A stretch of DNA of 64,000 nt from Vibrio sinaloensis (GTDB lineage: Bacteria > Pseudomonadota > Gammaproteobacteria > Enterobacterales > Vibrionaceae), in assembly GCF_000808535.1 (NCBI RefSeq), contig NZ_JWLV01000047.1, positions 62,001 through 126,000 on the forward strand, written 5' to 3'. Of the stretch, positions 1 through 9,048 are shown one piece after another. Both the position numbers and the translations under genes were made by a program. Numbering within the stretch: position 1 is the stretch's first letter; every line of letters starts with the position of its first letter. The notes beneath the pieces were generated by a model that did not search any database, was not told the DNA's origin, and saw only the letters and a program-made list of their open reading frames with translations.

Positions 1-262
1 ACAACGCCCCGAGTGAGAGTAGCAACGGGATTTTCAAAGAGTACAGCGCGGGGAAGGCTTCGTGAATTCTGAAAAAAGAGAACAGAACAAACAGGCTGAC
101 CAACCAAAAAGTTTGGTTGAGCACGAACAAGATTCCAAAGGGCACTAAGCATAGAACGGCAATGAGAGCAGGGTGCGGTGCTAAACTCCAAATGCCAATA
201 AGGAGAAAGCACAGCACTGTCATGCCAATGATTGCGGTTCTTTGCTTATGTGCAGTCACCAT
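1..262 (-). CDS. sypL: SypL-like polysaccharide polymerase/ligase, N-terminal part (cut by window edge)
   Basis: Only the first 87 codons are present. The ATG at 262 follows a GGGAG ribosome site that sits just past the stop of the flippase gene at 276, so it is the next gene of the same operon. The visible part is very hydrophobic, with about three membrane helices, as expected for the start of a Wzy/WaaL-type O-antigen polymerase or ligase. In the V. fischeri syp locus the gene after the flippase sypK is sypL, a predicted integral membrane protein of this class; that position is the main reason for the name. The conserved ligase loop lies outside the window, so the family is inferred and not seen. 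Confidence 0.5.
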   Translation of the reverse strand, partial: MVTAHKQRTAIIGMTVLCFLLIGIWSLAPHPALIAVLCLVPFGILFVLNQTFWLVSLFVLFSFFRIHEAFPALYSLKIPLLLSLGAL

Positions 263-275
263 TTGAATGTTCTCC

Positions 276-1697
276 CTACTTTTCACCCGCCGCAGCGGTG
301 GTCGAGAACTGTTTACGGACCTGCTTGATGTCAATCAAGTTGACGCGCTGCGCGTAGGCGATCAGTGCTAACGGTTGAAGGACGAACATTAATAGGGTCA
401 CGGATTGCGGCTGTTCGAAACTGCCACTGATGACCAACAGCGAGCTCAAAGCGATCAGCCCTAGCGTAGCACCAGTATGATAAGGAAGTGGCAACAACCG
501 CTGACTCATGATGAGTGCAAACAGGAATCGGCTGACTTGGCCACACAATAGCGCAACCAAAATGGCGTAGACCCCATGTTCAATGGTAAGCGCGCCAACG
601 ATAAACGCGATGACGATAGCAACGAGATTAATCGACAATAATTTGGTGGTCTGCTTGGCATGGAGAATACCAATATTGATCATTTCAGTGAGCTCTTTGA
701 ACACCATAATCAAAATAGTAATCGCGACCAATTGCGCTGCTTGATGATAGTTTGCTGGCAGCGCTAGCGTGATAAACAACTGGCTCGCCCAAGATAAAGT
801 CACAGCAATCACACAAAGCAACAGCGCGCCCTGTTGAATGGTTTTTGCGACCGCCAAATTGCCTTGAGTCTGTTGTACCTGAAATCGTCTTGGCATCCAC
901 CACATGTGAAAGGGTTGAATCATGATGCCCACGCCTAGGGCAAACTTTGCTGCGATGGCGTAAATGCCAAGTGTTTCTAGATCTGTATAGCCGGCAATAA
1001 ACCAACGCTCTGCGCCGCTTAGTGCAAACGCGACCATTGCAGACAGCATTAAAGGAGAGGAATAGCGCAAATAGCTTTGCAGTTGTTCACGGCTTGGTAG
1101 GCGAATGCTAAATGGCAAGTAGACATGCAAAAACAAAAACTGCCCCAGTGTGCAAATGACATTTGCAGCGAAAATAAGTGTCACGTCTGGGCGATAAAAC
1201 AAAATCATAACCAGTAACGCCACTTGTACAATAACGGTGGTGACGCACAGTTTGAAAAACAGCATGGCTTGATTGTGAAGGCGCAACCAAGCAAGCCCAA
1301 TCGCGAGCGGCGCTTCATAGCAAAGCACAATACCGATTAAAAATGACTGGCTTTCACTGATGCTCTCAATAGGCGCACCGATAAGGTTGTAAAGGGTGAA
1401 ACACGCTATCCCTAGGCCAGATGAGATCAGCAGCGTTGCGGTATAGAGCTCACTCGCTTTGCGCTTTTGGGTGTCATGGCAATCAATGGTTCCAATGAAA
1501 CGGTAGAGATTCTCGTGCATGGCTAAGCCAATGACCATCGAAAAAAAGACCGCTGTGATGCCGATAAACTCAAGCTGACCGAGTTGAACAGGAGAGAGGT
1601 AATGCGCCATCAATGGAAGGGTAAACAGCGAGATACCCTTCATCAAAAAGAGGCTAACTGCATAAAGGCTCATGTTTTTAAGAGGATTACTCGCCAT
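276..1697 (-). CDS. sypK: SypK-like polysaccharide flippase (Wzx/MATE-like)
   Basis: A 473-residue protein with about 12 to 14 hydrophobic helices along its whole length, typical of the MOP-superfamily exporters (Wzx/PST type) that flip undecaprenyl-linked sugar units across the inner membrane. The opening residues MASNPLKNMSLYAVSLF and the early SLFTLPLMAHYLSP stretch fit the usual Wzx N-terminus. An open frame continues further upstream, but the ATG at 1697 has a perfect GGAGG site six bases ahead and lies 11 bases after the stop of the preceding glycosyltransferase gene, so it is the start. It sits between glycosyltransferase genes and a probable polymerase, the normal place for a flippase in a Wzx/Wzy-type matrix operon. 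Confidence 0.8.
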   Translation of the reverse strand: MASNPLKNMSLYAVSLFLMKGISLFTLPLMAHYLSPVQLGQLEFIGITAVFFSMVIGLAMHENLYRFIGTIDCHDTQKRKASELYTATLLISSGLGIACFTLYNLIGAPIESISESQSFLIGIVLCYEAPLAIGLAWLRLHNQAMLFFKLCVTTVIVQVALLVMILFYRPDVTLIFAANVICTLGQFLFLHVYLPFSIRLPSREQLQSYLRYSSPLMLSAMVAFALSGAERWFIAGYTDLETLGIYAIAAKFALGVGIMIQPFHMWWMPRRFQVQQTQGNLAVAKTIQQGALLLCVIAVTLSWASQLFITLALPANYHQAAQLVAITILIMVFKELTEMINIGILHAKQTTKLLSINLVAIVIAFIVGALTIEHGVYAILVALLCGQVSRFLFALIMSQRLLPLPYHTGATLGLIALSSLLVISGSFEQPQSVTLLMFVLQPLALIAYAQRVNLIDIKQVRKQFSTTAAAGEK

Positions 1698-1707
1698 GTC
1701 CGCCTCC

Positions 1708-2880
1708 TTAAGCGTGCTGTTCGACAGTTGCCGAATGACGGCACAGGTAACGCGCGAAGGTGTCGTAACGTACCGACGCCTTGTATTGCTGCGCAATATC
1801 GAGACCATTTTGGCAACAGCGCTGCATTGCTTGCTTATCATTGAACACGTACAAGAGAGCATCGCACAGTGAGTCAACATCGTTAGGCTGGTATTTGACG
1901 CAGTTTTCGTTATGAGTCAGGACTTGATCCCAATAAGCATTGTCACTGGGGATAAGCACGCACATCCCAGCCGCAAGCGCTTCAAGAATCGATAAACCAA
2001 ACGGCTCATTGTGGCTGGTCGAGACAAAAATGTTGGACTGGCGACGAATCTCATCTAGGCCGATAGGGTCTTGATGCCATTGGGTGTGGGGCAGTTCAAC
2101 AGGCGCGTTTGAGACGGGCATATTGGTGTTTTGTGGCTGGATGTAGCAAATATTGAACGGCAGCGGATGCAGAGTGTGAGCCAATTTCACTGCATCGATT
2201 AAGGTATCGACACCTTTCCACTTCAATAGCGACGCTGCCCAAAAACCAACAGGGATGTCACGTTGGCATGGAGTGGGCCAGCGTGATTCAGTGATGCCGT
2301 TAACCGTCTCAAAATAGTTCTCAGATTGAATGAAAAGTTCAGACAATGCACCTACGTCACCGGTATTCAAGCTAGACCAGAAGTATTGTTCGATGGCGTT
2401 TTGAATGCTTCTTTTGGTTGAAGGCAAGAAAAAGACCGCATCAGCATTGACGAGGCAATAACCGATTGAACGAGAAAGCCCAACATTACCATGAACCCAT
2501 TGAATCACGCGTTTGCCGGTCAGCTTCTTGACGAGATAAAGGGGCATGTCGATCCCCGGACCTGAAGCGCCAAGCAGTTGCGAGGTTTGGTAAAACCGCA
2601 CCATAAAAAAAAGAACAACAACGGTCGCGATCAGTTGCTCAAACCAGTAAAGCAACCCGTTGTGATGTTGAGAGGTCCATTTGCAAAGAGGCAGCGAGCA
2701 GATTTTGGCATCATGCAGCTGGTGGAATTCACTTTTTTGCCAGTATTGCTTATCTGCGGTTAACACGATAAACCGCTGCGTTTGAGGGTTACATTGCGCA
2801 AGCGCGTCACTGGTGGCGACTTTAGAGCCGCCTTTGAACATGATGGGGTCATAAATGAGAGTTACTGGGCGCTTATCCAT
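1708..2880 (-). CDS. sypJ: SypJ-like glycosyltransferase (GT4/GT1 fold)
   Basis: A 390-residue GT-B glycosyltransferase. The N-terminal half begins with LIYDPIMFKGGSKVA, the usual glycine-rich acceptor-side loop. The C-terminal half carries the nucleotide-sugar signature of family 4: SNIFVSTSHNEPFGLSILEALAAG, with the E-x7-E pair, near residues 285-310. A hydrophobic segment near residue 85-105 could associate with the inner membrane. It overlaps the end of the upstream glycosyltransferase gene by 8 bases, and its ATG follows a GGAGG site. It should add one sugar to the lipid-linked repeat unit of the Syp matrix polysaccharide. The specific sugar cannot be read from the sequence. Confidence 0.8.
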   Translation of the reverse strand: MDKRPVTLIYDPIMFKGGSKVATSDALAQCNPQTQRFIVLTADKQYWQKSEFHQLHDAKICSLPLCKWTSQHHNGLLYWFEQLIATVVVLFFMVRFYQTSQLLGASGPGIDMPLYLVKKLTGKRVIQWVHGNVGLSRSIGYCLVNADAVFFLPSTKRSIQNAIEQYFWSSLNTGDVGALSELFIQSENYFETVNGITESRWPTPCQRDIPVGFWAASLLKWKGVDTLIDAVKLAHTLHPLPFNICYIQPQNTNMPVSNAPVELPHTQWHQDPIGLDEIRRQSNIFVSTSHNEPFGLSILEALAAGMCVLIPSDNAYWDQVLTHNENCVKYQPNDVDSLCDALLYVFNDKQAMQRCCQNGLDIAQQYKASVRYDTFARYLCRHSATVEQHA

Positions 2881-4081
2881 GTTGACCTCCCAAAAGACTG
2901 AAACGTCTTGCCATCACTGCTTTCAGTGGCTGAAAGGTACTCAAAACACCGATTGAGCGAACAGGTTTGTTTTGCCATAGGTTTAGGTAGACTTTCTCGA
3001 TCGCGCGACAAGTCACTTCAAGGTCATGATGAGCGATAATGTGTTCATAGCCTTTGGTCGCCAAGTAGGCGCTCAGTTTCGGATTTGCCATCACGAGGCG
3101 CATCGCTTTGGTCATGCTCCGGATACCCACATTTTTGTACAGAAGTCCTGTTTCACCATGGCGGACAAATTCTGGAATGCCTCCTTCGTACGGGGCTATC
3201 ACAGGAATGTTGGCCAATGATGCTTCCGCGATCACCAAGCCAAACGCTTCATTGCGGGCTCCGCTGATGAATGCATCACAATCTTTTAGCCATCCGACCA
3301 CATTGCTCTGTTCCCCGACAAAGTGAATGCAGTGAGTGAGTCTTAGTAGTTCTGCTTGGTTTTCTAGGTTACTGCGCAGCGGGCCATCACCGATGACAAC
3401 TAGGTGGGCATTTGGGTATTCCAACGTTAGATGTCTCAGCGCAGTCATGATTCGGTCAACGCCCTTGCGGTGAATCAAAGAGCCAACGGTGGCGAACACA
3501 AAGTCATCGTCAGGGATATTGAGTTGTTTACGCACATCGACCTTGGGTTGGTCAATGAGCGCTTGGGTGTCGATACCGTTATGCACAACGGATAGGTTGG
3601 ATTTCGGATAGCCATCATCGAGTAACGATTGCGCGGCATGTTTACTGACCGCGATAATATGTGGGCTGGCGTTGATACCAAGCGTCAATCTGTCTCGCGC
3701 GATGTAGCTGCAATGCAGTTGCGTAACAAGCGGTATGTGCTTGATTTTGGCAGCGGCTATCATCCACTGGCAGGGAGCGGCGCTGTTGACATGAACAAGG
3801 TCGATGGACTCTCGCTCAATGATTTTGCAGCCGTATTCGATAAGATTAAGCCAATTTGCAGCGTCAAAACGAGGGGCTTTCCAGCCAAGCAGTAACGGAA
3901 ACTGATTAACCTCGTTGTCGATGTTCATTATGTCGAGTTGTCGAGACAGGGTTTGATTATTGGTCCAAATAAATGGGTGGTACTGGCGGTCGTCGAGATA
4001 TTTCACCAGATCTAGCAAGCAACGTTCGCTACCACGAATCCAATTATCACCATAATGAACAAACAGTATTTTCTTCGCCAT
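2873..4081 (-). CDS. sypI: SypI-like glycosyltransferase (GT4)
   Basis: A 402-residue GT-B enzyme. The start MAKKILFVHYGDNWIRGSE has the acceptor-domain loop, and the C-terminal domain has GSLIHRKGVDRI, then DAFISGARNEAFGLVIAEASLANIPV with the conserved E-x7-E pair of family 4. An upstream TTG is in frame, but the ATG at 4081 is preceded by AAGGA and lies about 30 bases after the predicted transcription start of the sigma-54 promoter at 4124-4139, so it is chosen. The gene is the first of a sub-operon (sypI-J-K-L) with its own SypG-type promoter, matching the promoter arrangement known for V. fischeri syp. Confidence 0.82.
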   Translation of the reverse strand: MAKKILFVHYGDNWIRGSERCLLDLVKYLDDRQYHPFIWTNNQTLSRQLDIMNIDNEVNQFPLLLGWKAPRFDAANWLNLIEYGCKIIERESIDLVHVNSAAPCQWMIAAAKIKHIPLVTQLHCSYIARDRLTLGINASPHIIAVSKHAAQSLLDDGYPKSNLSVVHNGIDTQALIDQPKVDVRKQLNIPDDDFVFATVGSLIHRKGVDRIMTALRHLTLEYPNAHLVVIGDGPLRSNLENQAELLRLTHCIHFVGEQSNVVGWLKDCDAFISGARNEAFGLVIAEASLANIPVIAPYEGGIPEFVRHGETGLLYKNVGIRSMTKAMRLVMANPKLSAYLATKGYEHIIAHHDLEVTCRAIEKVYLNLWQNKPVRSIGVLSTFQPLKAVMARRFSLLGGQHG

Positions 4082-4123
4082 AACGTGTCCTTCCTGTTCC
4101 AAATTTGAACGTTATAAGGAAAG

Positions 4124-4139
4124 AGCAAGTTAGGTGCCA
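4124..4139 (-). promoter_or_regulatory. Sigma-54 promoter in front of sypI
   Basis: On the minus strand the sequence reads TGGCACCTAACTTGCT, a full match to the sigma-54 -24/-12 consensus with the correct 12-base GG-to-GC offset. Transcription would start near 4111-4113 and reach the sypI ATG at 4081 after a short leader. It is the only substantial gap inside the locus. Confidence 0.88.
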
Positions 4140-4198
4140 AGTTGTGCTTTGAATTAAGTTGCTGATTAATAATGAATTGTTTTTTGTTTGCTGACCAA

Positions 4199-4213
4199 TT
4201 TTCAAAATGAAAA
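4199..4213. promoter_or_regulatory. SypG-type enhancer upstream of sypI promoter
   Basis: TTTTCAAAATGAAAA is a palindrome that fits the SypG enhancer pattern as I recall it (TTCTCANNNTGMDWN) with a single change, C to T at position 3, readable on either strand. It lies about 60 bases upstream of the -24 element, a normal distance for a bacterial enhancer-binding protein. Confidence 0.6.
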
Positions 4214-4228
4214 TCAGATTGATAGCAC

Positions 4229-5248
4229 TCAGCTTTGGTAGGTGTCTAAAAGTTGCGGGATGACCGCTTGTTGAGAGAAAGCGTCTTGAACGGTTTGTTT
4301 GGCATTTTGTCGAATGGATTCGCTATCTGGGGAGGGGAGTTCAACCCATTGGCGATAAAACTTGGACAATTGGTCAAAGTCATCAAACAGATAGCCGTTT
4401 TGTTGATGATTGACCAGAGTATCCAAACTGCCAACGTTCACTGCCATTACAATGATTCCTCGCGCCATTGCTTCTAGTGCCGTCATTGGTAGTCCTTCAA
4501 ATCGAGAACAGATAATGAGGACATCAATCTGTTCCCAAACGGCGTTCATATTGGTTTGGTGCCCATGGAACGTGACGTTAGGCGGGGCGATTTGTTGCAG
4601 CTTGCTTTCGTCTGGTCCAGTGCCATAAATATCAAATTGGCGCTGAGGAAGAGACTGAGCAAGCCTGACAAAGCGATCGGCGGCTTTTTCATGACTTAGT
4701 CGACCAACAAACGCGGTCTGTTTTCCTGATGAGGGAGTAACGGTACCAGTATCAATGAAGTTGTTAAACCGCTTTGCGGCAACAGGAAGCTTATCACTGA
4801 TTGGCGAACTGACGGCAATTGAGGTCGATGAAATCATTGCAGAGTATCGGTCGAGAAGGTCATAGAGTTTTACCCACCCAGTTGGCGTTTCCCCTGCATG
4901 ATAAGTGGAGATTTGGCGGATTCCAGTGAACAGTTTAGTGAGTTTACACAGCAAACTCGCTTTGTAGCCGTGAGCATGTAGAGCGTTAGGGCGATGACGT
5001 TTAACCAGCTTCAATAGGTTCTCGAACGCTTCCCCCTTTTGATTGGCTAAATAGTCACATGGAATATCGAGCGCTACCAGTTTGTCATACAAAGGGGAAG
5101 GACGTTGGTATGCGCGGACTAACCAAACTTTGACGTCGACACCGAAATGTTTCAACCCTTTGGCGAGCTCAATAACGTGACTCTCGATCCCGCCAAAGGT
5201 TAAGCTGTCGATGACCAACCAAACACTAGTCGGTGTATTGTTGCTCAT
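4229..5248 (-). CDS. sypH: SypH-like glycosyltransferase (GT4)
   Basis: A 339-residue GT-B glycosyltransferase, slightly short for the family. The N-terminus VWLVIDSLTFGGIESHVIELAKGL holds the typical GG-x-E acceptor loop; the C-terminal domain has AFVGRLSHEKAADRFV and then CSRFEGLPMTALEAMARG, the family-4 nucleotide-sugar site. The gene overlaps the end of the sigma-54 activator gene upstream by about 23 bases, so the two are translated from one message. It would transfer a sugar during assembly of the Syp polysaccharide; donor and linkage are unknown. Confidence 0.8.
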   Translation of the reverse strand: MSNNTPTSVWLVIDSLTFGGIESHVIELAKGLKHFGVDVKVWLVRAYQRPSPLYDKLVALDIPCDYLANQKGEAFENLLKLVKRHRPNALHAHGYKASLLCKLTKLFTGIRQISTYHAGETPTGWVKLYDLLDRYSAMISSTSIAVSSPISDKLPVAAKRFNNFIDTGTVTPSSGKQTAFVGRLSHEKAADRFVRLAQSLPQRQFDIYGTGPDESKLQQIAPPNVTFHGHQTNMNAVWEQIDVLIICSRFEGLPMTALEAMARGIIVMAVNVGSLDTLVNHQQNGYLFDDFDQLSKFYRQWVELPSPDSESIRQNAKQTVQDAFSQQAVIPQLLDTYQS

Positions 5249-6695
5249 CTTCTGCTTCCCATGCTTGCTTCTTGCGGTAAACCGTCGATGGGCTTAGTTC
5301 CAAAAGAACCGCTGCATTGAGAACATTACCATCGCAATAATCAATGGCTTGTTGAATGGCTTCTCGTTCAATCTGCCACATTGGACGAATATGCGTTGGC
5401 GGATTGTCTGCAACTTGCGATGGGGTATACGTGCTCTCTATTTCATCGATGATCGGCTCAGCAGGGGGCGCTTCAACAGAGTGTGGCGTCGGTGGTGGCG
5501 CAGTTCTGTTATTTTTAGCCGCTGTGGATTGGCGAACCTGCTCTGGCAAATGATCAACCGTGAGCTTGGTATCATCATTTAATACCACAATATTGCGGAT
5601 GATGTTTTGCAGCTGCCTAACATTGCCCGGCCAACGGTAACGTTTGAGCAAGGTTTCCGCATCGCGATTGATTGCTCTAAACTGCTTGCCATCTTCTTTG
5701 GCGTACAGCTTCAAGAAATGGTTAGCGAGCGTGACAATGTCGTTACTGCGTTCGCGCAGTGGCGGCATGTCGACAGGGACGACATGGACTCGATAATAGA
5801 GATCTTCACGAAAGCGTCCTTCTTCGACTTCAACTAGGGGCTCTCGGTTGGTGGCGCAAATGATGCGGACATCCACTTTAACCTCTCGACTACCACCGAG
5901 TGGCGTAAACGTCCCAGTTTGAAGAAAACGCAGTAACTTTTTCTGCATCTCCAAGTCCATTTCGCAAAGCTCGTCTAAAAATAACGTACCGCCGTGGGCT
6001 TGTGATGCTGCGCCTTTTCGGTCTGTCGTTGCGCCCGTGAATGCGCCTTTTACATGGCCGAAAATTTCACTTTCCATCAGATCTTTCGGGATCGCTCCGC
6101 AGTTAATCGCAACGAACGGTTTGTCTGAACGTTTGCTCTCTTTGTGAATGGCTTCCGCGCATACCTCTTTACCTGTGCCACTTTCACCAACGATGAAAAC
6201 ACTCGCGGTGGTCGGTGCGACCGAGTCGATGATTTTGTAAACACCTTGCATTGGCAAACTGGAACCGATGAAACCATGGAAACGGTTTCGGTCAAATTTC
6301 GTTTCTATATCTTCCACCAAGTGCTCGAGTTTCACTTGTTGCAAATGAAGGTTGATGGAAGTCTTCAGGCGGTCTGCATTGATGGGTTTTTCAAGGAAGT
6401 CTTTCGCCCCTTTTTGCACTAGGCTAACGGCAACATTCACTGAACCATGCGCGGTAGCGACAATCACGGAAGTGGGAATTTGCTGTTCGTTGATCCAATC
6501 CAAGATGTCTTCACCATCCATATCTGGCAGCTTAAGATCGAGAATAACGAGCTGAGGAACATTTCGTTCAATGAAGGCGATGGCTTCGCGTCCCGTTTCA
6601 ACATGGAACAGGTCGTATGGTTCATCTTTGATGTACTGCTTGTACAAAATAGCGAGCGACGTTGAGTCTTCAATGAGTAATACTTTTGGTTTCAT
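5226..6695 (-). CDS. sypG: SypG-like sigma-54-dependent response regulator
   Basis: A 489-residue NtrC-type activator. The receiver domain (residues 1-120) has the acidic pair in IEDS and the phospho-acceptor Asp53 in VILDLKLPD. The AAA+ domain follows, with Walker A GESGTGKE, the sigma-54 contact loop GAFTGA and GGTLFLDE as Walker B. A Fis-type helix-turn-helix ends the protein. A GTG six codons upstream is in frame, but the ATG at 6695 has AAGGA ahead of it and gives a standard receiver start, so it is preferred. It lies directly after the hybrid kinase gene. It should activate the sypA and sypI sigma-54 promoters through the enhancers found there. Confidence 0.88.
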   Translation of the reverse strand: MKPKVLLIEDSTSLAILYKQYIKDEPYDLFHVETGREAIAFIERNVPQLVILDLKLPDMDGEDILDWINEQQIPTSVIVATAHGSVNVAVSLVQKGAKDFLEKPINADRLKTSINLHLQQVKLEHLVEDIETKFDRNRFHGFIGSSLPMQGVYKIIDSVAPTTASVFIVGESGTGKEVCAEAIHKESKRSDKPFVAINCGAIPKDLMESEIFGHVKGAFTGATTDRKGAASQAHGGTLFLDELCEMDLEMQKKLLRFLQTGTFTPLGGSREVKVDVRIICATNREPLVEVEEGRFREDLYYRVHVVPVDMPPLRERSNDIVTLANHFLKLYAKEDGKQFRAINRDAETLLKRYRWPGNVRQLQNIIRNIVVLNDDTKLTVDHLPEQVRQSTAAKNNRTAPPPTPHSVEAPPAEPIIDEIESTYTPSQVADNPPTHIRPMWQIEREAIQQAIDYCDGNVLNAAVLLELSPSTVYRKKQAWEAEDEQQYTD

Positions 6696-6714
6696 GGGGT
6701 AATCCTTCGCCACC

Positions 6715-9039
6715 TTATTTTGTGGATTCAGTGAATCCTTTCATTTTTCGTTGTTCTAGGGCTTCGAGTGAGTCATTGGCCACTTGCTGCAGTTCTTCTT
6801 TTAGCTCGAACGCAAGTTGGCACTGCCCATCTAAGCATTGGTGCTCAATTTTCCGTGCGATATTCGACAGTGATCGGTTACCCAGCGCGAGAGAAGAACT
6901 GCCTAGTGTGTGCGCTTCAAACTCGAGCGTTTGCTTGTCTTTGTTGTCCATCGCAAGGTAGATTTTTTCGAGACGCTGGTGGGACTCTTCCAAATAGTGG
7001 TCGATCAGAAGCGGAATGACGTCCGCACTGGTGTCTTCAATCATCTGCTGGAGTATTGCTTCGTCGACGAGTTCCAAATTGATAGTGTCCTTCTCGATAG
7101 GATGAGTATCCATGTTTGGCATTAATGCTTCATCCGTTAGTGTTACGTCCTGTTGCATATTTACTATAGACGTATCTTCGCTAGCTTGCGTAGCCTTTGC
7201 GATCGATTTATTGGTAAATAGGTCAATTTTTTCAACAAGTTGTGACAAGCGAAGGGGTTTGGAAATGTAATCGTCCATGCCGCATGCCAAGAATTTTTCT
7301 TTGTCTCCCGCGAGGGAGTGCGCTGTTAGGGCGATTATTGGTGTACTGGCACTGCGAGCATCTGGCATGGCTCGAATGGCTTGGCAAGCTTGTATACCAT
7401 CCATTTCGGGCATGGAGATGTCCATGAAAATCAAATCATAGTTGTATTGTTTCACTTGATTGACGGCTTGGTGCCCATTTTCGGCAATGTCTATCTTTAG
7501 GTTCAACCGTTTGAACATCTCTTTAATAACCAGTTGGTTGGCCTTGTTGTCTTCTGCAACCAAGATGGCAAGATCATCTCGCACCGCCGTTTTAGTGTTC
7601 TCGTTGCTTTCGCTGGTGCTCGACTCTTCATCGGCGAGCTCTAGCTGGATGGTGAAAGCGAAGGTACTGCCGACATTGGGTTCGCTTTGTACATTGACGT
7701 CCCCATCCATCAGGTTACAGAGTCGCTTACAGATCGCTAAGCCAAGCCCTGATCCTTCTTTGCTTCGAGAGTAACTTTGGTCAACCATGGTGAACTCATC
7801 GAAGAGGTAGTCTATGGCGTTTTTGCTGATGCCGATTCCAGTATCAGAAATTTCACACTTGATGGTGGCATGGCTGCCCTCGCTAGCGGTGCTGCTTACA
7901 TGGATGCGAATACTGCCTTCATGGGTAAATTTGACGGCGTTTCCAATTAGGTTGAGTAGAATCTGTTTTACTCGGTTTTTGTCTCCGAGCACCATCACAG
8001 GGACGGACGGTTCAATGTAGCAGTGCAGCACCAATCCTTGAGCTCGCGCTGTTGGGTAGAAACTGTCTGTAACACTGGTAATACAGCGATGTAAGTCAAA
8101 AGGGCGGTTTTCGAGGATCAGCGTATTTGACTCCATGCGGGTGAAGTCGAGAATATCGTTAATGACAGAGAGCAAAAAGTGGCCAGACTCGGTGGCCGTG
8201 TTGACGAGTTTTTGCTGTTCTTTGGTCAAATTTGTCTCTTCTAGGATATTGAGAATGCCAAGCACGCCATTCATGGGCGTACGAATTTCATGAGACATTG
8301 AAGCGAGAAAACGACTTTTTGAGCTGCTCGCTTGTTCCGCGTCAGCTCTGGCGGTGTTGAGGTCGATGTAGTCTTTCTCGAGTTTGGCGGACATGCTATC
8401 AAAAGCGCGTGCCACATCACCCAGTTCGTCGGGGCGTTGATCGTTTAATTGGAAACCCGGTCCACTTTGACCAAGTGTATGTGCCGCCGTTGCCAAGCGG
8501 GTCAAACTTCGTGTTAAGTAGGTACCTAAAACAAATGAAAATAGCGCCACCAGCACCACTTCAATCGACGCAATGGCGATGATGGCTTGTTTGGCCTCAC
8601 TCAACATGGCACTAATGGGCGCAGTTTCAAAGCCGATATCGACCGTCGCGAATTCCGTTGTTCCAACACTGATAGGGACTCGAACATCAAAAACACCATC
8701 CGATACGTCATCTAGCGAGCGGTCTTCAATCATCTGGCGCGCCAGCAGATCTTTATCGCCAGCGTGCGCCATTTCCCTGCCATTTCGCAGTACTCTGACG
8801 TAAGCCACATCTTCAAGTTGAATAAACTCGTCAATGAGATCATTAAGCGTCGCGAGATCTGTGGACAATACTGCATTTTTCGCGGCATGGCTGAACATGG
8901 TCGCGGCTCCATTTGCGCGCTGTATCAACTGTTTTTCGTTTGATTGCGACAAGAAAGTCATGGCGTAGAAGGTCAGGACCATAAGCAGCGCAATTTCAAT
9001 CACTGCGATGCCGAGGATGGTTTTGGTGCGTATAGACAT
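6715..9039 (-). CDS. sypF: SypF-like hybrid sensor histidine kinase with C-terminal HPt
   Basis: A 774-residue inner-membrane kinase. Order of parts: membrane helix (about 8-30), periplasmic sensor (about 30-150), second helix (about 152-175), HAMP, HisKA with His250 in SMSHEIRTPMNG, HATPase with the DTGIGI and GSGLGL boxes, a receiver with Asp540 in FMDISMPEMDG, and an HPt domain with His710 in EAHTLGSSSL. This is a complete phosphorelay ending on SypG, whose gene follows. In V. fischeri the HPt of SypF alone can signal to SypG. The ATG at 9039 is chosen over a GTG three codons earlier because AGGTGG sits correctly before it. The gene starts 10 bases after the periplasmic binding protein gene. 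Confidence 0.88.
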   Translation of the reverse strand: MSIRTKTILGIAVIEIALLMVLTFYAMTFLSQSNEKQLIQRANGAATMFSHAAKNAVLSTDLATLNDLIDEFIQLEDVAYVRVLRNGREMAHAGDKDLLARQMIEDRSLDDVSDGVFDVRVPISVGTTEFATVDIGFETAPISAMLSEAKQAIIAIASIEVVLVALFSFVLGTYLTRSLTRLATAAHTLGQSGPGFQLNDQRPDELGDVARAFDSMSAKLEKDYIDLNTARADAEQASSSKSRFLASMSHEIRTPMNGVLGILNILEETNLTKEQQKLVNTATESGHFLLSVINDILDFTRMESNTLILENRPFDLHRCITSVTDSFYPTARAQGLVLHCYIEPSVPVMVLGDKNRVKQILLNLIGNAVKFTHEGSIRIHVSSTASEGSHATIKCEISDTGIGISKNAIDYLFDEFTMVDQSYSRSKEGSGLGLAICKRLCNLMDGDVNVQSEPNVGSTFAFTIQLELADEESSTSESNENTKTAVRDDLAILVAEDNKANQLVIKEMFKRLNLKIDIAENGHQAVNQVKQYNYDLIFMDISMPEMDGIQACQAIRAMPDARSASTPIIALTAHSLAGDKEKFLACGMDDYISKPLRLSQLVEKIDLFTNKSIAKATQASEDTSIVNMQQDVTLTDEALMPNMDTHPIEKDTINLELVDEAILQQMIEDTSADVIPLLIDHYLEESHQRLEKIYLAMDNKDKQTLEFEAHTLGSSSLALGNRSLSNIARKIEHQCLDGQCQLAFELKEELQQVANDSLEALEQRKMKGFTESTK

Positions 9040-9048
9040 AACGACCAC

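Noticed and set aside
1698..1880. Upstream extension of the flippase frame
   Set aside because: It lies wholly inside the preceding glycosyltransferase gene, and the ATG at 1697 has a perfect ribosome site.
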